Below are positions 1-9,917 of a stretch of DNA of 64,000 nucleotides, piece after piece. The stretch spans positions 3,038,001 through 3,102,000 of the forward strand of contig NC_016475.1 of the NCBI RefSeq assembly GCF_000226095.1. The letters are read 5' to 3'. The DNA is from Thermothelomyces thermophilus ATCC 42464. Its lineage: Eukaryota > Ascomycota > Sordariomycetes > Sordariales > Chaetomiaceae. Every line of letters begins with the position of its first letter. Within the stretch, counting starts at the first letter, position 1. The notes under the pieces are model-generated. The model worked only from the letters and a program-made list of their open reading frames with translations. It was not told the origin of the DNA and searched no databases. Position numbers and translations under genes: made by a program.

Positions 1-1934
1 AAACTCTCGAGGAAAAGATGCTGGACAGAAAGTGCGGGTCATTCCGCACACCACAGAGAGAGCAGCCCAAAACCGAAAAGATCATCAGGCTCCCCCAGGG
101 ATCTCAACTCCATCACCACGCGACTACAGGCATCAAGAGCATCACGTCCAATTATTTTTAGTCGCGACGGTGTGTGGCGCCCAGGCATGCCATCCCTTTC
201 CCTCCCATCCCATCAATCAGATCATTATCCCAGTCACCAAAATGCGTTGCCCTGTGGCTGCGGTGAGCACTGGCCATCGGGCGCAGCAAAACTTGTCAGA
301 CGGCAAAGCCAAGATGATTTGGGGTGGTGTGGAGCAGCTGGGATCGCTGTTCTGTTCGAATCCAAGCGGGAGGCTGCATTCGCAAACGCCGCCCCTCACT
401 CGGTGCACCCCCCTCCCAGCCACCTAACGGATGTATGTACGGATTACATACTTACAACCACACACACACACACACACACCAACCATACACTCGAGCAGGT
501 TTGGGGCGAGTCCATTCACCCTGTTCTACGAGCTTCTCTCGTCAGCGAAGCAGCACTGTATCCCACACACGGTGTCGCCCAGGCTGTCTCGGGCGGAGGA
601 CGAACCGGGCCAGCGGCTCGAAGGGGTCGGGGGCGCGCTGCTGATCCGGGATGGTCGTGGTGCCTAAACGTCGGGCGGCGGCGGCGGCGGTGGGGCTCGG
701 TTTTTTTCCTGGCATGGTAATGGAAACTCAAACCAGCAGAGAATCTCAGATCCGATGTCCCAGACACTCAAACCTAACTAACGTGGATGCCAGGTTCTCG
801 TATTATCAGACGCTACTCTAAAAATCGACAGGTCGCAAGAAGTTGTTCCTCGCCATGGTTCACCCACAAAACCGCGATGACAGGATCCAACCTATCGAAA
901 AACTAAATATACAGTACATAACTCTATCCTGCGCTTCATTGATCACCACCACCCCAGACCAGGACCCTGTACCACTCTAGCGCAATGTATACGTCCATTT
1001 TGGTGCGTGCGTACAGTAGGTTTACATGCAAGTAATGCGCTGGGTACACTAGAGCGGGGTTTCCATGAGTTGTTTAGCGTTCTTACCCGAGTTGTTTGGG
1101 TGAGTTGGTTCTGGCGGGAAGCGCGGGGTACATAACACTGGCTGGTCCGTTCCTTCTTGCCATAGTCCAACCCACTGGACCTTGACAGGAACGACGTAAA
1201 CGACATAAGAATTCCCAGATTGGCAACGCCGGTCGGAAGAGGAGAGAAAAGAGAGAAAAGACAGAGAAGACAGTAAACCGCGGCGTTCGAAGTAATCGTT
1301 CTACTATTTGTTTGCCTCTTGGTGGTTTTGTCGCCGGTGATTATGGGCCATTTCGGCTCTAGCATCGTCAGGGAGGATGGACATGTTGTTGAGCATCCCC
1401 ACCAAGCCTGCCCAGCGTGCCAAGTAACTACGCGAACAGCTTAGTGAAGGGATAGTGTAACAAATTACATACACAACAGAGTTGCCCCGCTCCCGCAACC
1501 CCGCGTTTGGCGCTAAACGCTCGGGTACACTAGTGCATGCGGGCCCTAAGGACGTCATCACCAGACAGGCGCTCCACTGCGTTCCTGAGTGAACTGGGTT
1601 GTATGTACTGCAATTCAAGGTTAGCATGAAGAGAGTTTGCAAAGGCTTTACTCGAGGTAGCATAGTTCCTCTCTCTCTCTCTCTCTCTCTCTTTCGGAGA
1701 GGTATTACGAGCATCAGTACTTCATGTCATTCTTACCCTTGGACTCTTGCCCCCTTTTTTTTTTTTTTATTTTTTTTATTTTTTTTCTTCCTGTGAGACG
1801 AAAAGGTGCTCTCTTGTCCATATCGAGTAGAAAGTAAACAAACAACAACCCCCCGAATCTAAGCCCGACCTGCGCTGTGATGAGAGTGCAGACGAAACTT
1901 GAAAAAAAGATACCCGTTTACGTATATGTACACG
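1..1934. other. No confident gene; simple repeats
   Basis: No gene can be supported. The best coding-like stretch is 508-667 on the plus strand, which follows a possible AG acceptor and reads as a compact protein tail ending in TAA at 665-667. It could be the last exon of a gene entering from the left, but no matching upstream exon is clear. A CA repeat lies at 459-479, a CT repeat at 1669-1693 and a T-rich tract at about 1750-1790, just beyond the 3' end of the large minus-strand gene. Confidence 0.5.
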
Positions 1935-4900
1935 CTACTCTTTCGCTTTATCTCCCACATCAGACCCAAACCACGCCTCTCCCACCCTTCTCATCCACTG
2001 CTCCCCCGTCATGTCCAGATCCGCTGGTACAAAGTTGGCAACCCGCCTCTGAATTTGCAGTAGGATTTGGGACGCTCTCACGGCGTCGTCGTCCGCAGCC
2101 TCCTCCTGCGTTTCGTCATCCCCGCCCTCATCCCCCCCATCGTCATCCTCCTCGTCCTCCTCGCCACCCTGATCATCATGGCCATGCCCATCCTCCCCGT
2201 CATCATGGCCATGCCCATCATCATCATCATCATCAGAATCATCATCATTCTTGTCATCGTCATTACCATCCCCCTCATCGCTCTCATCATCATTATCGCT
2301 CTTCTCCGCCAACTCCATATCAAACACCGCCTCCTCCGCCACCCCCTGCTGTGCAATCATCTTCTCCAACTCCTCGTACCTGGCATACCGCGGCGGCGTC
2401 CACCGGTACGCCGGCCCAGGAACGTCACCGCCACGGCTGCGGTCATCTGCATCCCCATCCGCCCTCGCAGACGGCAGCGGTAGCGGCAGCGGCATCCGTG
2501 CCACCGGCCCCACCCGGAGAAGGTCCATCATTGAGGTCCTACCCATGACGACGTCGCTGATACTCGTGTTGGACAGGCGCACAGGCACGTCGGGCGTAGG
2601 GGAAGAAGGCTTCTGTTGCTGCTCCCGTTGTTCTTGCTCTTGTCGTTGCCGCCGCAGCATCCTCCTTCGTTGTTTTGTGGTACGCGGCTGCGTGGGGGCC
2701 GGCTTTCCGTCCCCCAAAGGGAGTGGTGATGACAGCGGCGGCGGCGGGGGGGATGGTGATCCAGGTGGTGCATGTGTCTCTGTGAATTCATCCTTGGCGC
2801 CAGTCGGGTGCTTAGGACTTCCCAGGGGAGTGAGGATGGATGGGTTCGCGCGGCCGAGGGTGGAGGTGGAAGAGCATTCCGACGGGTTCGGTGATAACGG
2901 GGTAGGAGAGTGTGGCATAGATGGATCGCCCGTCAAAACGGTTGTGGCGGAGGGGCTGGGCCTAGCAGTCTCTGCGGGAGTCCTGTGCTTGGGCTGGCGC
3001 TTTTCTTTCTTACTGCCCTTTTTTCCGCGCGGCTTTTTTACGCTTCTATAACCAGGGGCTGCGATCCCCCGAGTTGTCTCGCTCTCGGTCTCCTGCTGTG
3101 CTATTCCATGTTCCTGAGCTGGAGCAGTCCTGAAGCTGTCACCTTCATCATGGCTTGCCATTTCCTGGGATTTCTCACCCACTAACTCCCCAGGCCCCAG
3201 AGGAGATGCCTGTTCTTTTGCTTCCGTATCCTTGGCGGCCTGTCGCATCCACGCAGGCTCCCGAGCTGCCGCTCTTTTCGAACTTTCGCCCTCCCCCTCA
3301 TGCCCAGACTCCCAGTCACGCTCCCAGTCACTCTCCTCCTTGGGAGACCCTGCGTTGGCCGTCGAGGCAACACGCTCAACGAGCGGTTCTAGCGCGTGAA
3401 AGGGATTCACAGGCTCTGGCTGTTTCCCTTTCGCCTTTCCGGTCGATACACTGGCTTGCTCTGATGACTGGACCCTTCTCCAGGTTTTCCGATCTACGCG
3501 TTTCCCCTTTTCCTTTGCTGTTAGAGCTGGAAAATCTTCTTCTTGGCCACTTGGAGGTTGATGAGCCTGTACTCGACGCCACGGCGTTGCGCTCTTCTTT
3601 TGACCAGACATTGACACTGATCCCGATCCACTCTGCGCTTTTGCTGGAGTTCTGGACTTTGTCGAGCTTCCCCGAACAATCTGGCTCCACAGCATCTTTT
3701 TCGGGGCGGTATCCGAAGCTGCTTCTGCAGTGATGGTTTCGGTCGGCGCTGCGATTGACTTTGGAGATTTGGCCGGCTTTTGTTTTGTCTTCACCAACGC
3801 TTTTGGTTTCGCGGGTTGAGGTTGGGGCACGAAGGCGTAGTGCTCCCGAGCGGTCTCCTTTGGCTTCTCCGGCTTCCCGGCCGCCTCTGATCGAGGGCGG
3901 CTTTGTGTCTGATAACCCGGCAGGTTTCTCTCCTTCCACTCGGAGAACCCAATCTCAGGGTCGTCATCGCCGGATAGTTCGGCCCAATCAAAGCTGGATT
4001 TGGATCTCTTAGAACGCTCCGGGGCCGATGCGTTCTGCTCTTGCCTTGATCCTTCGGTCCCGTTGGCTGAATCCTGCTGCTTCTCAGGCTTTGCGTCTAG
4101 TTCCGTTTCCGTAAGCGGCTGGGATTCCGCATGCCGTTCAGCCTCTGCATCCTGTTCATGCACAGGAACCTGCTCCTCTTCCAGGGCCCGTGGTGATTTC
4201 ATATACCGCTCCGGTTCCGTGGGTTGTACCGGCTCCGTGGAGGCAATCTCGGGATCTGTTCGCTTCCGCGGCTTCGGCTGATGCACCGGCTCTGCGGCCT
4301 GTAACTGGCCCGCGGGAGCCTCTTCCCGCACGCAATTCTCCGCTTCCGCGCACTCCGACTCCGAGCGCTGGCTTTCACGCAACTTCGCCGCCACCCACTC
4401 GTCAAAGCGCGTATCACCGCCCTGTTCTAACGTCTTTCCCTTAAAATACCCCTCATCATGTCGAGCCTCATCGAGTTTGGCTAGCTGTGCCGATGATGAC
4501 GCTGACTCTGGAACCTCCTGCCGTGAATTGTCCGCCTCTCGCAACCTCCCCGACTCGTCCCCCGACGAATCAACCAGATGACGTTCATCTGACCATACCT
4601 TGGCCTGTTTCAAATCCTGCGTCCCTGGAGTCTTAATCTTGTGCATGCTGGAGCCGTCCTCCGACTCCGACACGAAGATTGATGCATCGTCGGGCACGGT
4701 CTGCCACGGACTCGTCTCTGCATCGACATCGGTCACCGAGTCGCCAGATTGGGATTGCGAAGGTCCTTGTGGAATTCTCTCCGAGCCATGGGAAGTCTCT
4801 TGCGCTGCATCATGTATGTCTGCACCTGAGCTGCGCTTCTCAGTCTGCGAAGTCGAGCTTAGATCAGGGGTATTCTCCGGTGCCTCCTTTGACGGTTTCT

Positions 4901-7304
4901 CTGGCAGTGCGGTCGATACCCTCCGCTTCCGTCTTCTCGCGAAATTATTCCGCCACGTAGTCGGCGACATTGGAGGAAAAAACCGCGGTTTGAAGAAGGT
5001 CGGCGGGGGGTCCCGCGGTGCCCAGGGAGCTCGTTCTTGCGGGATGATGTTCTCACAGTCCTCGGAAAAACGCCTCGCTGCGTCCGGTTGTGCAGATTGT
5101 TGGTACCTCTGGGGGCTGAGATGCTGAGCTACTTGAGAGTCCACCCAAACAGTATTGGCATCTTCGCTCTGAATAGCTGGTATCGACTCGAATTCCTCGC
5201 AGTCTCCTGGAAGCTGTCCAGCTTGCGAATATGCCAAAGACTGTTGTGTTGGTATCTCCAAGTGCGAAGCGGCTGGTTGAATAGGTTCACTCTCGCTTGC
5301 TTGCAAGCCATCACTGTGGTCATCACTTGACATCCCTTCTAACCTTGGTATGACAACAGACAAGTTTCGCCTTGGTCGGGGTGCCCGAAGAGATGCTGCG
5401 CTTGATCTATGGGGCAAAGATGCAGAGGAGTCCCAAAACGTCGCTCGGCTATGTTCTAATGTCCGCGCGCCCGATTCGAAAGCCGAACCGTGTGAAGAAC
5501 TAGCAGGCGCTTGTGTAGGCGGAAGAAGGATTGACACAGACCGCTGCCTCTCGGTAAGTATTCGCATTCTCGCTTGTCCTGGGTGAGCAGGATGAGGCGA
5601 TCCACTGTAGGGTTCGGTGCCTGCCATGGCATCAGCCGGTGGTGAGAGAGCTGCATCGGCGACGGGTTCAGCCAGAAGCGAGCTTGGCGGACCATTGCAA
5701 CGACACGAGCTGGCCGGAGAGATGCTTCTCGCCTTTATATCTAACTCATTTGTCGGCGCCGGTGCCGGTTGCGTAGGAAACGTTGCACGCGGTGGTCCTG
5801 ATGGGAACGACACCGTCGGTTTCCGTAGAGTCGTCGCATCGGTTCCGTGGAAAGTAGATTGACTCCCTGACGCCTCCCTCAGAGCCTCTGCCGCTCTTCG
5901 ATCCTTTCGCTTCTGGAAAGCGGATCGATAGCGCTGTGCCCTCGAGGTCTCTGCAGGAGGTGGTGATGTCTGGGTCGCCGCATCAGCTCGATAAGTTTCC
6001 GAGCCTAAGGGAGGCTCTCGATGCTGACGTCTGTCATCATGTTCTGTAGCCCGAACCCGGCCCCGCTTCGAAGATAGGGAAGACGATATCTTCTCAGGCG
6101 CTGAAATTTGAGCGGCGGTCAGTTGTGAAAACGATGACCTGTTCAATGGCTTAACTCTACGCGAAGAGGCGGCGGTATTGACACCATGACTCTGTCGAGA
6201 GTCTAGGCCGTGAAAGCGCGTTTCCAGTGGCAGATCGGCTGGCTTCGATGACCTTTTTCTGCTCTGAGAGTGCGGTTCGGGAGGCTCCGGCGCTCGCGAA
6301 TGAGCAAGACTTCTCTGCCTGTTGTGCTGCCTTGATGAGCCTCGTGGTACAGGATCAAGGCCAATTGAGAGATTGCTGGGAATGCAACGCTTGGTTTTTC
6401 GATCTGTTACCGGCTGTAATATCTCCCCGTAGGTCATGGATGGCTCACGTAAGGGGCGTGCGGTGTCAGCGTCCGAGGGCGAGGTCGACGATCCTCGTCG
6501 ACGGCCGATAGATCGGCCATTCTTCCGTGACACCGAACTCGCCATGGATGGTCGGGCATCACCAGGGTACCGAGAGGGGCGTACGGACCTGCTCTCAACG
6601 ATAGCCGATGTTGGCCTTACCGCCTGCCCTAGAATTTGCCCGTCTGTCATGGACGGCTGGCGAAAGGGCCGTGCGATGTCAGAGTCCGACGGCGAGGCCG
6701 ATGACCTTTGTCGGCGACGGGAAGGCCGGTGCCGGCCACTGTTCCGTGGCGCCGGACTCGCCATGGATGGTCGGGCATCACTAGTGTGTGGAGACGGGCT
6801 TTCTGAGCTGCTCTCAAGGATAACTGACGTTGGCCTTACAGCCTGTCCTAGTATCTGCCCGTCCGTCATGGATGGCTGACGAAAGGGGCGTGCGATGTCA
6901 TCCACACCGGTAGCTGATATTGGCCTAACAGCTTGTCCTAGAATCTGCCCGTCTGTCATGGATGGCTGGCGAAAGGGGCGTGCAATGTCGTCCTCCTGAG
7001 ATGATGTAGATGGCACGGGTGACGCGGATTCGGGAGTGGATCGGTCGCTGTCGTCTGCTCTGGTACGATCGGGTCCCCCAGTGATTGCTGGGCTGGATAT
7101 TCTATGCGTCGGGTGTGAAGCAGAGCCGAGACGTGAAGGAGGCGATGCTGGTCGCCTCGGCCGCGTATTGCGTGGGCGTCCTTCCCTCCTGGTAATCGAT
7201 GCGTGGGTATGGCGGCGTAGCCCGTGGGCTGGGTACATCACAGGGTTAGGTCGGGAGCGTCGAGGCGACGATCCGTGATTGGGAGCACGTCCACTGAAGT
7301 GCAT
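1935..7304 (-). CDS. Giant disordered, acidic, repeat-bearing protein (main exon)
   Basis: One open frame of 1789 codons runs on the minus strand. I do not recognise a family. The product is almost entirely low complexity and rich in Ser, Pro, Glu, Arg and Lys. Residues about 106-298 hold four copies of a unit beginning DIARPFRQPSMTDGQILGQ. A short SGQEEDFPALTAKEKGKR-type segment lies further on. The C-terminal 200 residues contain a long Asp/Glu block with HGHDD units, encoded by a GAT/CAT-rich tract at about 2110-2300, followed by a less acidic tail (WMRRVGEAWFG) that looks folded. Freedom from stops over 5.4 kb in GC-rich DNA supports coding. The ATG at 7304 is probably not the true start: an open region in the same frame lies just upstream, separated by one stop. 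A nuclear or scaffold role would be a guess. Confidence 0.8.
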   Translation of the reverse strand: MHFSGRAPNHGSSPRRSRPNPVMYPAHGLRRHTHASITRREGRPRNTRPRRPASPPSRLGSASHPTHRISSPAITGGPDRTRADDSDRSTPESASPVPSTSSQEDDIARPFRQPSMTDGQILGQAVRPISATGVDDIARPFRQPSMTDGQILGQAVRPTSVILESSSESPSPHTSDARPSMASPAPRNSGRHRPSRRRQRSSASPSDSDIARPFRQPSMTDGQILGQAVRPTSAIVESRSVRPSRYPGDARPSMASSVSRKNGRSIGRRRGSSTSPSDADTARPLREPSMTYGEILQPVTDRKTKRCIPSNLSIGLDPVPRGSSRQHNRQRSLAHSRAPEPPEPHSQSRKRSSKPADLPLETRFHGLDSRQSHGVNTAASSRRVKPLNRSSFSQLTAAQISAPEKISSSLSSKRGRVRATEHDDRRQHREPPLGSETYRADAATQTSPPPAETSRAQRYRSAFQKRKDRRAAEALREASGSQSTFHGTDATTLRKPTVSFPSGPPRATFPTQPAPAPTNELDIKARSISPASSCRCNGPPSSLLAEPVADAALSPPADAMAGTEPYSGSPHPAHPGQARMRILTERQRSVSILLPPTQAPASSSHGSAFESGARTLEHSRATFWDSSASLPHRSSAASLRAPRPRRNLSVVIPRLEGMSSDDHSDGLQASESEPIQPAASHLEIPTQQSLAYSQAGQLPGDCEEFESIPAIQSEDANTVWVDSQVAQHLSPQRYQQSAQPDAARRFSEDCENIIPQERAPWAPRDPPPTFFKPRFFPPMSPTTWRNNFARRRKRRVSTALPEKPSKEAPENTPDLSSTSQTEKRSSGADIHDAAQETSHGSERIPQGPSQSQSGDSVTDVDAETSPWQTVPDDASIFVSESEDGSSMHKIKTPGTQDLKQAKVWSDERHLVDSSGDESGRLREADNSRQEVPESASSSAQLAKLDEARHDEGYFKGKTLEQGGDTRFDEWVAAKLRESQRSESECAEAENCVREEAPAGQLQAAEPVHQPKPRKRTDPEIASTEPVQPTEPERYMKSPRALEEEQVPVHEQDAEAERHAESQPLTETELDAKPEKQQDSANGTEGSRQEQNASAPERSKRSKSSFDWAELSGDDDPEIGFSEWKERNLPGYQTQSRPRSEAAGKPEKPKETAREHYAFVPQPQPAKPKALVKTKQKPAKSPKSIAAPTETITAEAASDTAPKKMLWSQIVRGSSTKSRTPAKAQSGSGSVSMSGQKKSATPWRRVQAHQPPSGQEEDFPALTAKEKGKRVDRKTWRRVQSSEQASVSTGKAKGKQPEPVNPFHALEPLVERVASTANAGSPKEESDWERDWESGHEGEGESSKRAAAREPAWMRQAAKDTEAKEQASPLGPGELVGEKSQEMASHDEGDSFRTAPAQEHGIAQQETESETTRGIAAPGYRSVKKPRGKKGSKKEKRQPKHRTPAETARPSPSATTVLTGDPSMPHSPTPLSPNPSECSSTSTLGRANPSILTPLGSPKHPTGAKDEFTETHAPPGSPSPPPPPLSSPLPLGDGKPAPTQPRTTKQRRRMLRRQRQEQEQREQQQKPSSPTPDVPVRLSNTSISDVVMGRTSMMDLLRVGPVARMPLPLPLPSARADGDADDRSRGGDVPGPAYRWTPPRYARYEELEKMIAQQGVAEEAVFDMELAEKSDNDDESDEGDGNDDDKNDDDSDDDDDDGHGHDDGEDGHGHDDQGGEEDEEDDDGGDEGGDDETQEEAADDDAVRASQILLQIQRRVANFVPADLDMTGEQWMRRVGEAWFGSDVGDKAKE
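6405..6989 (-). repeat. Intragenic protein repeat, four units
   Basis: Within the giant protein, residues 106-131, 136-161, 209-234 and about 280-298 repeat a unit of about 26 residues starting DIARPFRQPSMTDGQILGQ and ending AVRPTSA. The first three copies are nearly identical and the fourth has diverged (TARPLREPSMTYGEILQ). Copies 2-3 and 3-4 are separated by longer spacers that share a second motif, DARPSMAS, so the larger period is about 70 residues. The DNA copies are also very similar, which points to fairly recent duplication. Confidence 0.9.
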
Positions 7305-7331
7305 GCCTTCCCGAGCATCACGCCGCCCATT

Positions 7332-8615
7332 CTAGGTAACGGGCGACCGCCGAGAACGCTGGATGGGGCTGCGCAGGATAGCTCGCACACGTCCGACCCA
7401 CTCAATGAGCCGTAGGTCGCCCACTGAGTTTTCCTGGACGGAGAGGTGGGAGGCCACGAGGAGCTCGACGATCTCGGTGCGCGTGGCGGTCCCGAGGTTG
7501 ACCCTCCTCCAAGTGTCTTCAAAGTAGGCAAGCGGCAGCGTTGGCCCATTGCAACGCCTTGCTCTAGCCCACGGCAGTTCCGCGCGCGTCGTTCCATCCG
7601 ATTCGCACAACAACACAGCGCCGCCCAAGTCCTCCCATACGCGAAGCCCAGCAGAAGTGATGAGCAGTGTAAGCTCCACCGGCGTCAGTTGTGACAGGCT
7701 AGCCGGCTCCCAGTCGTCTTCCGGATCGGGGGCGGGATCAGGGTACGGCCACGAGGCCGGATGGACCGGGATAGATGGACGGTACGGGTTCGGGGACGAA
7801 ATAGAACGGCCACCACCTTGAGGGTATGTCGACTCGATGTCTGGGTCCTCCGACGCATCAGAGGTGTAGGCTTCTGAAGAATGTTGATTTTCATCGTCGT
7901 TGGGCGGGGAATCCATGGCCGTCTGTCCTGCAACGTCCCCGAGACTTGGCGATGGAGGAGGTGTACGTGTGATAATAGTCCGGATATGACGTGGGATGGG
8001 GTCCACATCGAACCTAGGGGAAATACTCGCTAATGAATACCAATCATGGATTCCAAAGTGTTGAGTGGTGGGTGTGCGTAATGGGGTACAAGGAGAACGT
8101 CCCGGTGAGGCGGGCAAGTCATCGTCGGAAGAGAAGTCAGCAACTACTGGTTGAGCTTGGGTGACTGGGCTCCCGACGGCTCCTAACTGTGGCCATGTAT
8201 GTCTTTCCGATGCCTCGAGGGGCTCAGAGCCTTCCAATAGCGAACGGACCATCGCGGTTACCGTCAGGAACCAGCGCTCTTCGGACAGGGCAGGCTGCGC
8301 CCTCGGATTGTGCCGTGCGTTGCAACCGCTGCAATGACTGTGTGGGAAAGAGCGGGGGCAGGGCAAAATGGCAGATGTCTGCGGTTGCAGACTTCAAGCT
8401 GTCAACATGAGAGAATCCGGTAGCTGGGAAGGAGCGCAGTGTCCGTCTTGCAGCCGCAGCCACAGACTCCAGGCCCCGGGCGGGAGTTGAAGAGGCTGTC
8501 GCAGCCAGTAGTGTTCAGGAGGGAATGGTTGCACCTCTTGTGCTCGGATGCCCCAATCGCATGTGATACTGTCAAATCTTGAAGCGATTTCCGTCATGTT
8601 CAGACTCGGTGACAT
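7332..8615 (-). CDS. Probable 5' exons of the giant protein gene
   Basis: An open frame from 8337 to 7332 is in the same phase as the 1789-codon frame downstream and is closed only by a TAG at 7332-7334. Further upstream, 8615-8407 reads from an ATG as MSPSLNMTEIASRF and onward. It can be joined to the 8337 frame by a 69-base intron (8406-8338) with acceptor CACACAG and matching phase, although its donor (GTTGAC) is poor. I infer one gene with a second small intron over the TAG. An acceptor CACTTCAG ending at about 7294 and a weak donor GTCGCC would keep the frame. The segment carries a compact, possibly folded part near its end (LTPVELTLLITSAGLRVWED). No family is recognised. The alternative is two adjacent genes. 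Confidence 0.5.
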
Positions 8616-8722
8616 CGGAGATTGCGCATTTCCTTCCAACTCCCTCGCCAAATATACATGCTCTTCCGACTAGCATGCAGAAGCGGACACGACACTGCTG
8701 GTGCATATTTTGGAGGGAACCA

Positions 8723-9373
8723 TCATTTCCACACACTTGCGCTCTCTGCCCCTAACTTCTTCCATTCCTGATAGGTTGCGTCGAGGCTCTTGTAAAGATC
8801 CTTTACCCTGACAATTTCGTCGCCAAGACGCTTCCGCTCGGCCGCGTCTGTGACACCCTCGAGAAGATCGGCCAGGCTTTTAGCAGCAAAGAACTTGTTC
8901 TTCCGGTTGTAGAGAGGCCTGGCAGCCAGAGTCGCTGGGGTGTCCGAAGGGGCCGGCACACGGAAGACTTGTTCGAGGATGTCGATGTCGTAGGGGATGG
9001 AGAATAGATCCCGGCTGTCCTCGTAGGTGAAGAGATAGTAGAACTCAGTGAATCCTGCCCACGCAATCCCACTCAGGCACAGAGAGCACGGCTCGTGGGT
9101 CGAGAAAAATAGGCAGTCCTTGGTGGCCGGACGGCCCTCGGGCGAGGAAGCGAAGAACTCCTGGATGCAGTTGATCTCGCCATGGAGAAGCGGAGATACA
9201 CGCTCATTGTTGGTTGCAACCGTGACCGGGCTGAGATCTGACCGAGTAAGGATGGCAGCACCAAACACTTTACTGCCAGAAGAGACGCCAGCGCGGGTTA
9301 ACGGCACGATCCGATCCTCGGTGATGCGGAGGAAGGTGGAAAGTAGTGTGTTTGCTGAGTATGTGTCAGACAT
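8723..9373 (-). CDS. Cytidine/deoxycytidylate deaminase-fold protein
   Basis: A 216-residue protein with the zinc-binding signature of the cytidine deaminase-like superfamily: H64-G-E66 in LLHGEINCIQEF, followed by C96 and C99 in THEPCSLCLSG. His and the two Cys should bind zinc and Glu66 should shuttle the proton. The substrate could be a free nucleotide, a base or tRNA; the sequence does not decide. I chose the ATG at 9373 (MSDTYSANTL) because the frame upstream reads as unlikely protein and lies in the leader. It is single-exon. The stop lies 107 bases from the inferred start of the giant gene on the same strand. It is transcribed divergently from the methyltransferase starting at 9918. 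The C-terminal 70 residues are helical and charged and are not part of the core fold. Confidence 0.82.
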   Translation of the reverse strand: MSDTYSANTLLSTFLRITEDRIVPLTRAGVSSGSKVFGAAILTRSDLSPVTVATNNERVSPLLHGEINCIQEFFASSPEGRPATKDCLFFSTHEPCSLCLSGIAWAGFTEFYYLFTYEDSRDLFSIPYDIDILEQVFRVPAPSDTPATLAARPLYNRKNKFFAAKSLADLLEGVTDAAERKRLGDEIVRVKDLYKSLDATYQEWKKLGAESASVWK

Positions 9374-9917
9374 GGTGCAGACGAATGTCGGCACGGGCGG
9401 GCTGCTGCTTCGGATCAGAAAAAAATAATTCCTGCACCACGAAAAGCTGATCCTCAAGGAAGGAGAGCGATGGCAATTAGTGTAATCTGTAGGCAGGTCA
9501 TGTTCTCGGCGGCGTGCGCTCAACTTCTTGCCCGGCGCTCGGCAGCGGCCGGGAACCAACCAAGCGGTTTCGGCGAGGCCCGCATCTTGGTTCCTTCTCT
9601 CAAACGACTAACGTATCTTGGTGGAGAAGAGGCCATCCTTATCTAATCGGCACACTAGACGATGAGTAATGATGGTATGCCCATCCTGACTCTAATGTGA
9701 ATTGAGGACGTTGGTGCTGTTGTTGTTGGTGTTCTTGTTTGCTGTTGTTGAAGTAGAGGCAAGAACGAGAGAGGCCGTGTTGGGGATAAGGGAACGATGA
9801 TAACCCTAACCCCTGCACCCCGATTCCTGCCCCAAACCCAAAATTTCCAATCTCGTTGCCCTCGGTCGAAAACGAACCCGAGGGCTCAGCTATGAGCAAC
9901 TCGGCCTATTTTCCAAC
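9374..9917. promoter_or_regulatory. Shared upstream region of deaminase and methyltransferase
   Basis: A 544-base interval separates two divergent start codons and probably holds both promoters. It contains a telobox-like run TAACCCTAACCCC at 9801-9813 and a GTT/TTG-rich stretch at about 9715-9750. No TATA box is obvious on either side. Confidence 0.5.

Noticed and set aside
172-720. 182-codon plus-strand frame near the left edge
   Set aside because: It runs through a CA microsatellite and low-complexity Arg/Gly sequence; another frame over 508-667 looks more protein-like, so neither was called.
2067-2483. Hydrophobic 138-codon frame opposite the acidic tail of the giant protein
   Set aside because: Ile/Leu-rich product results only from reading CAT/GAT repeats in another frame.
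9374-9559. 62-codon N-terminal extension of the deaminase
   Set aside because: Composition unlike the family; the deaminase domain starts well after the ATG at 9373.
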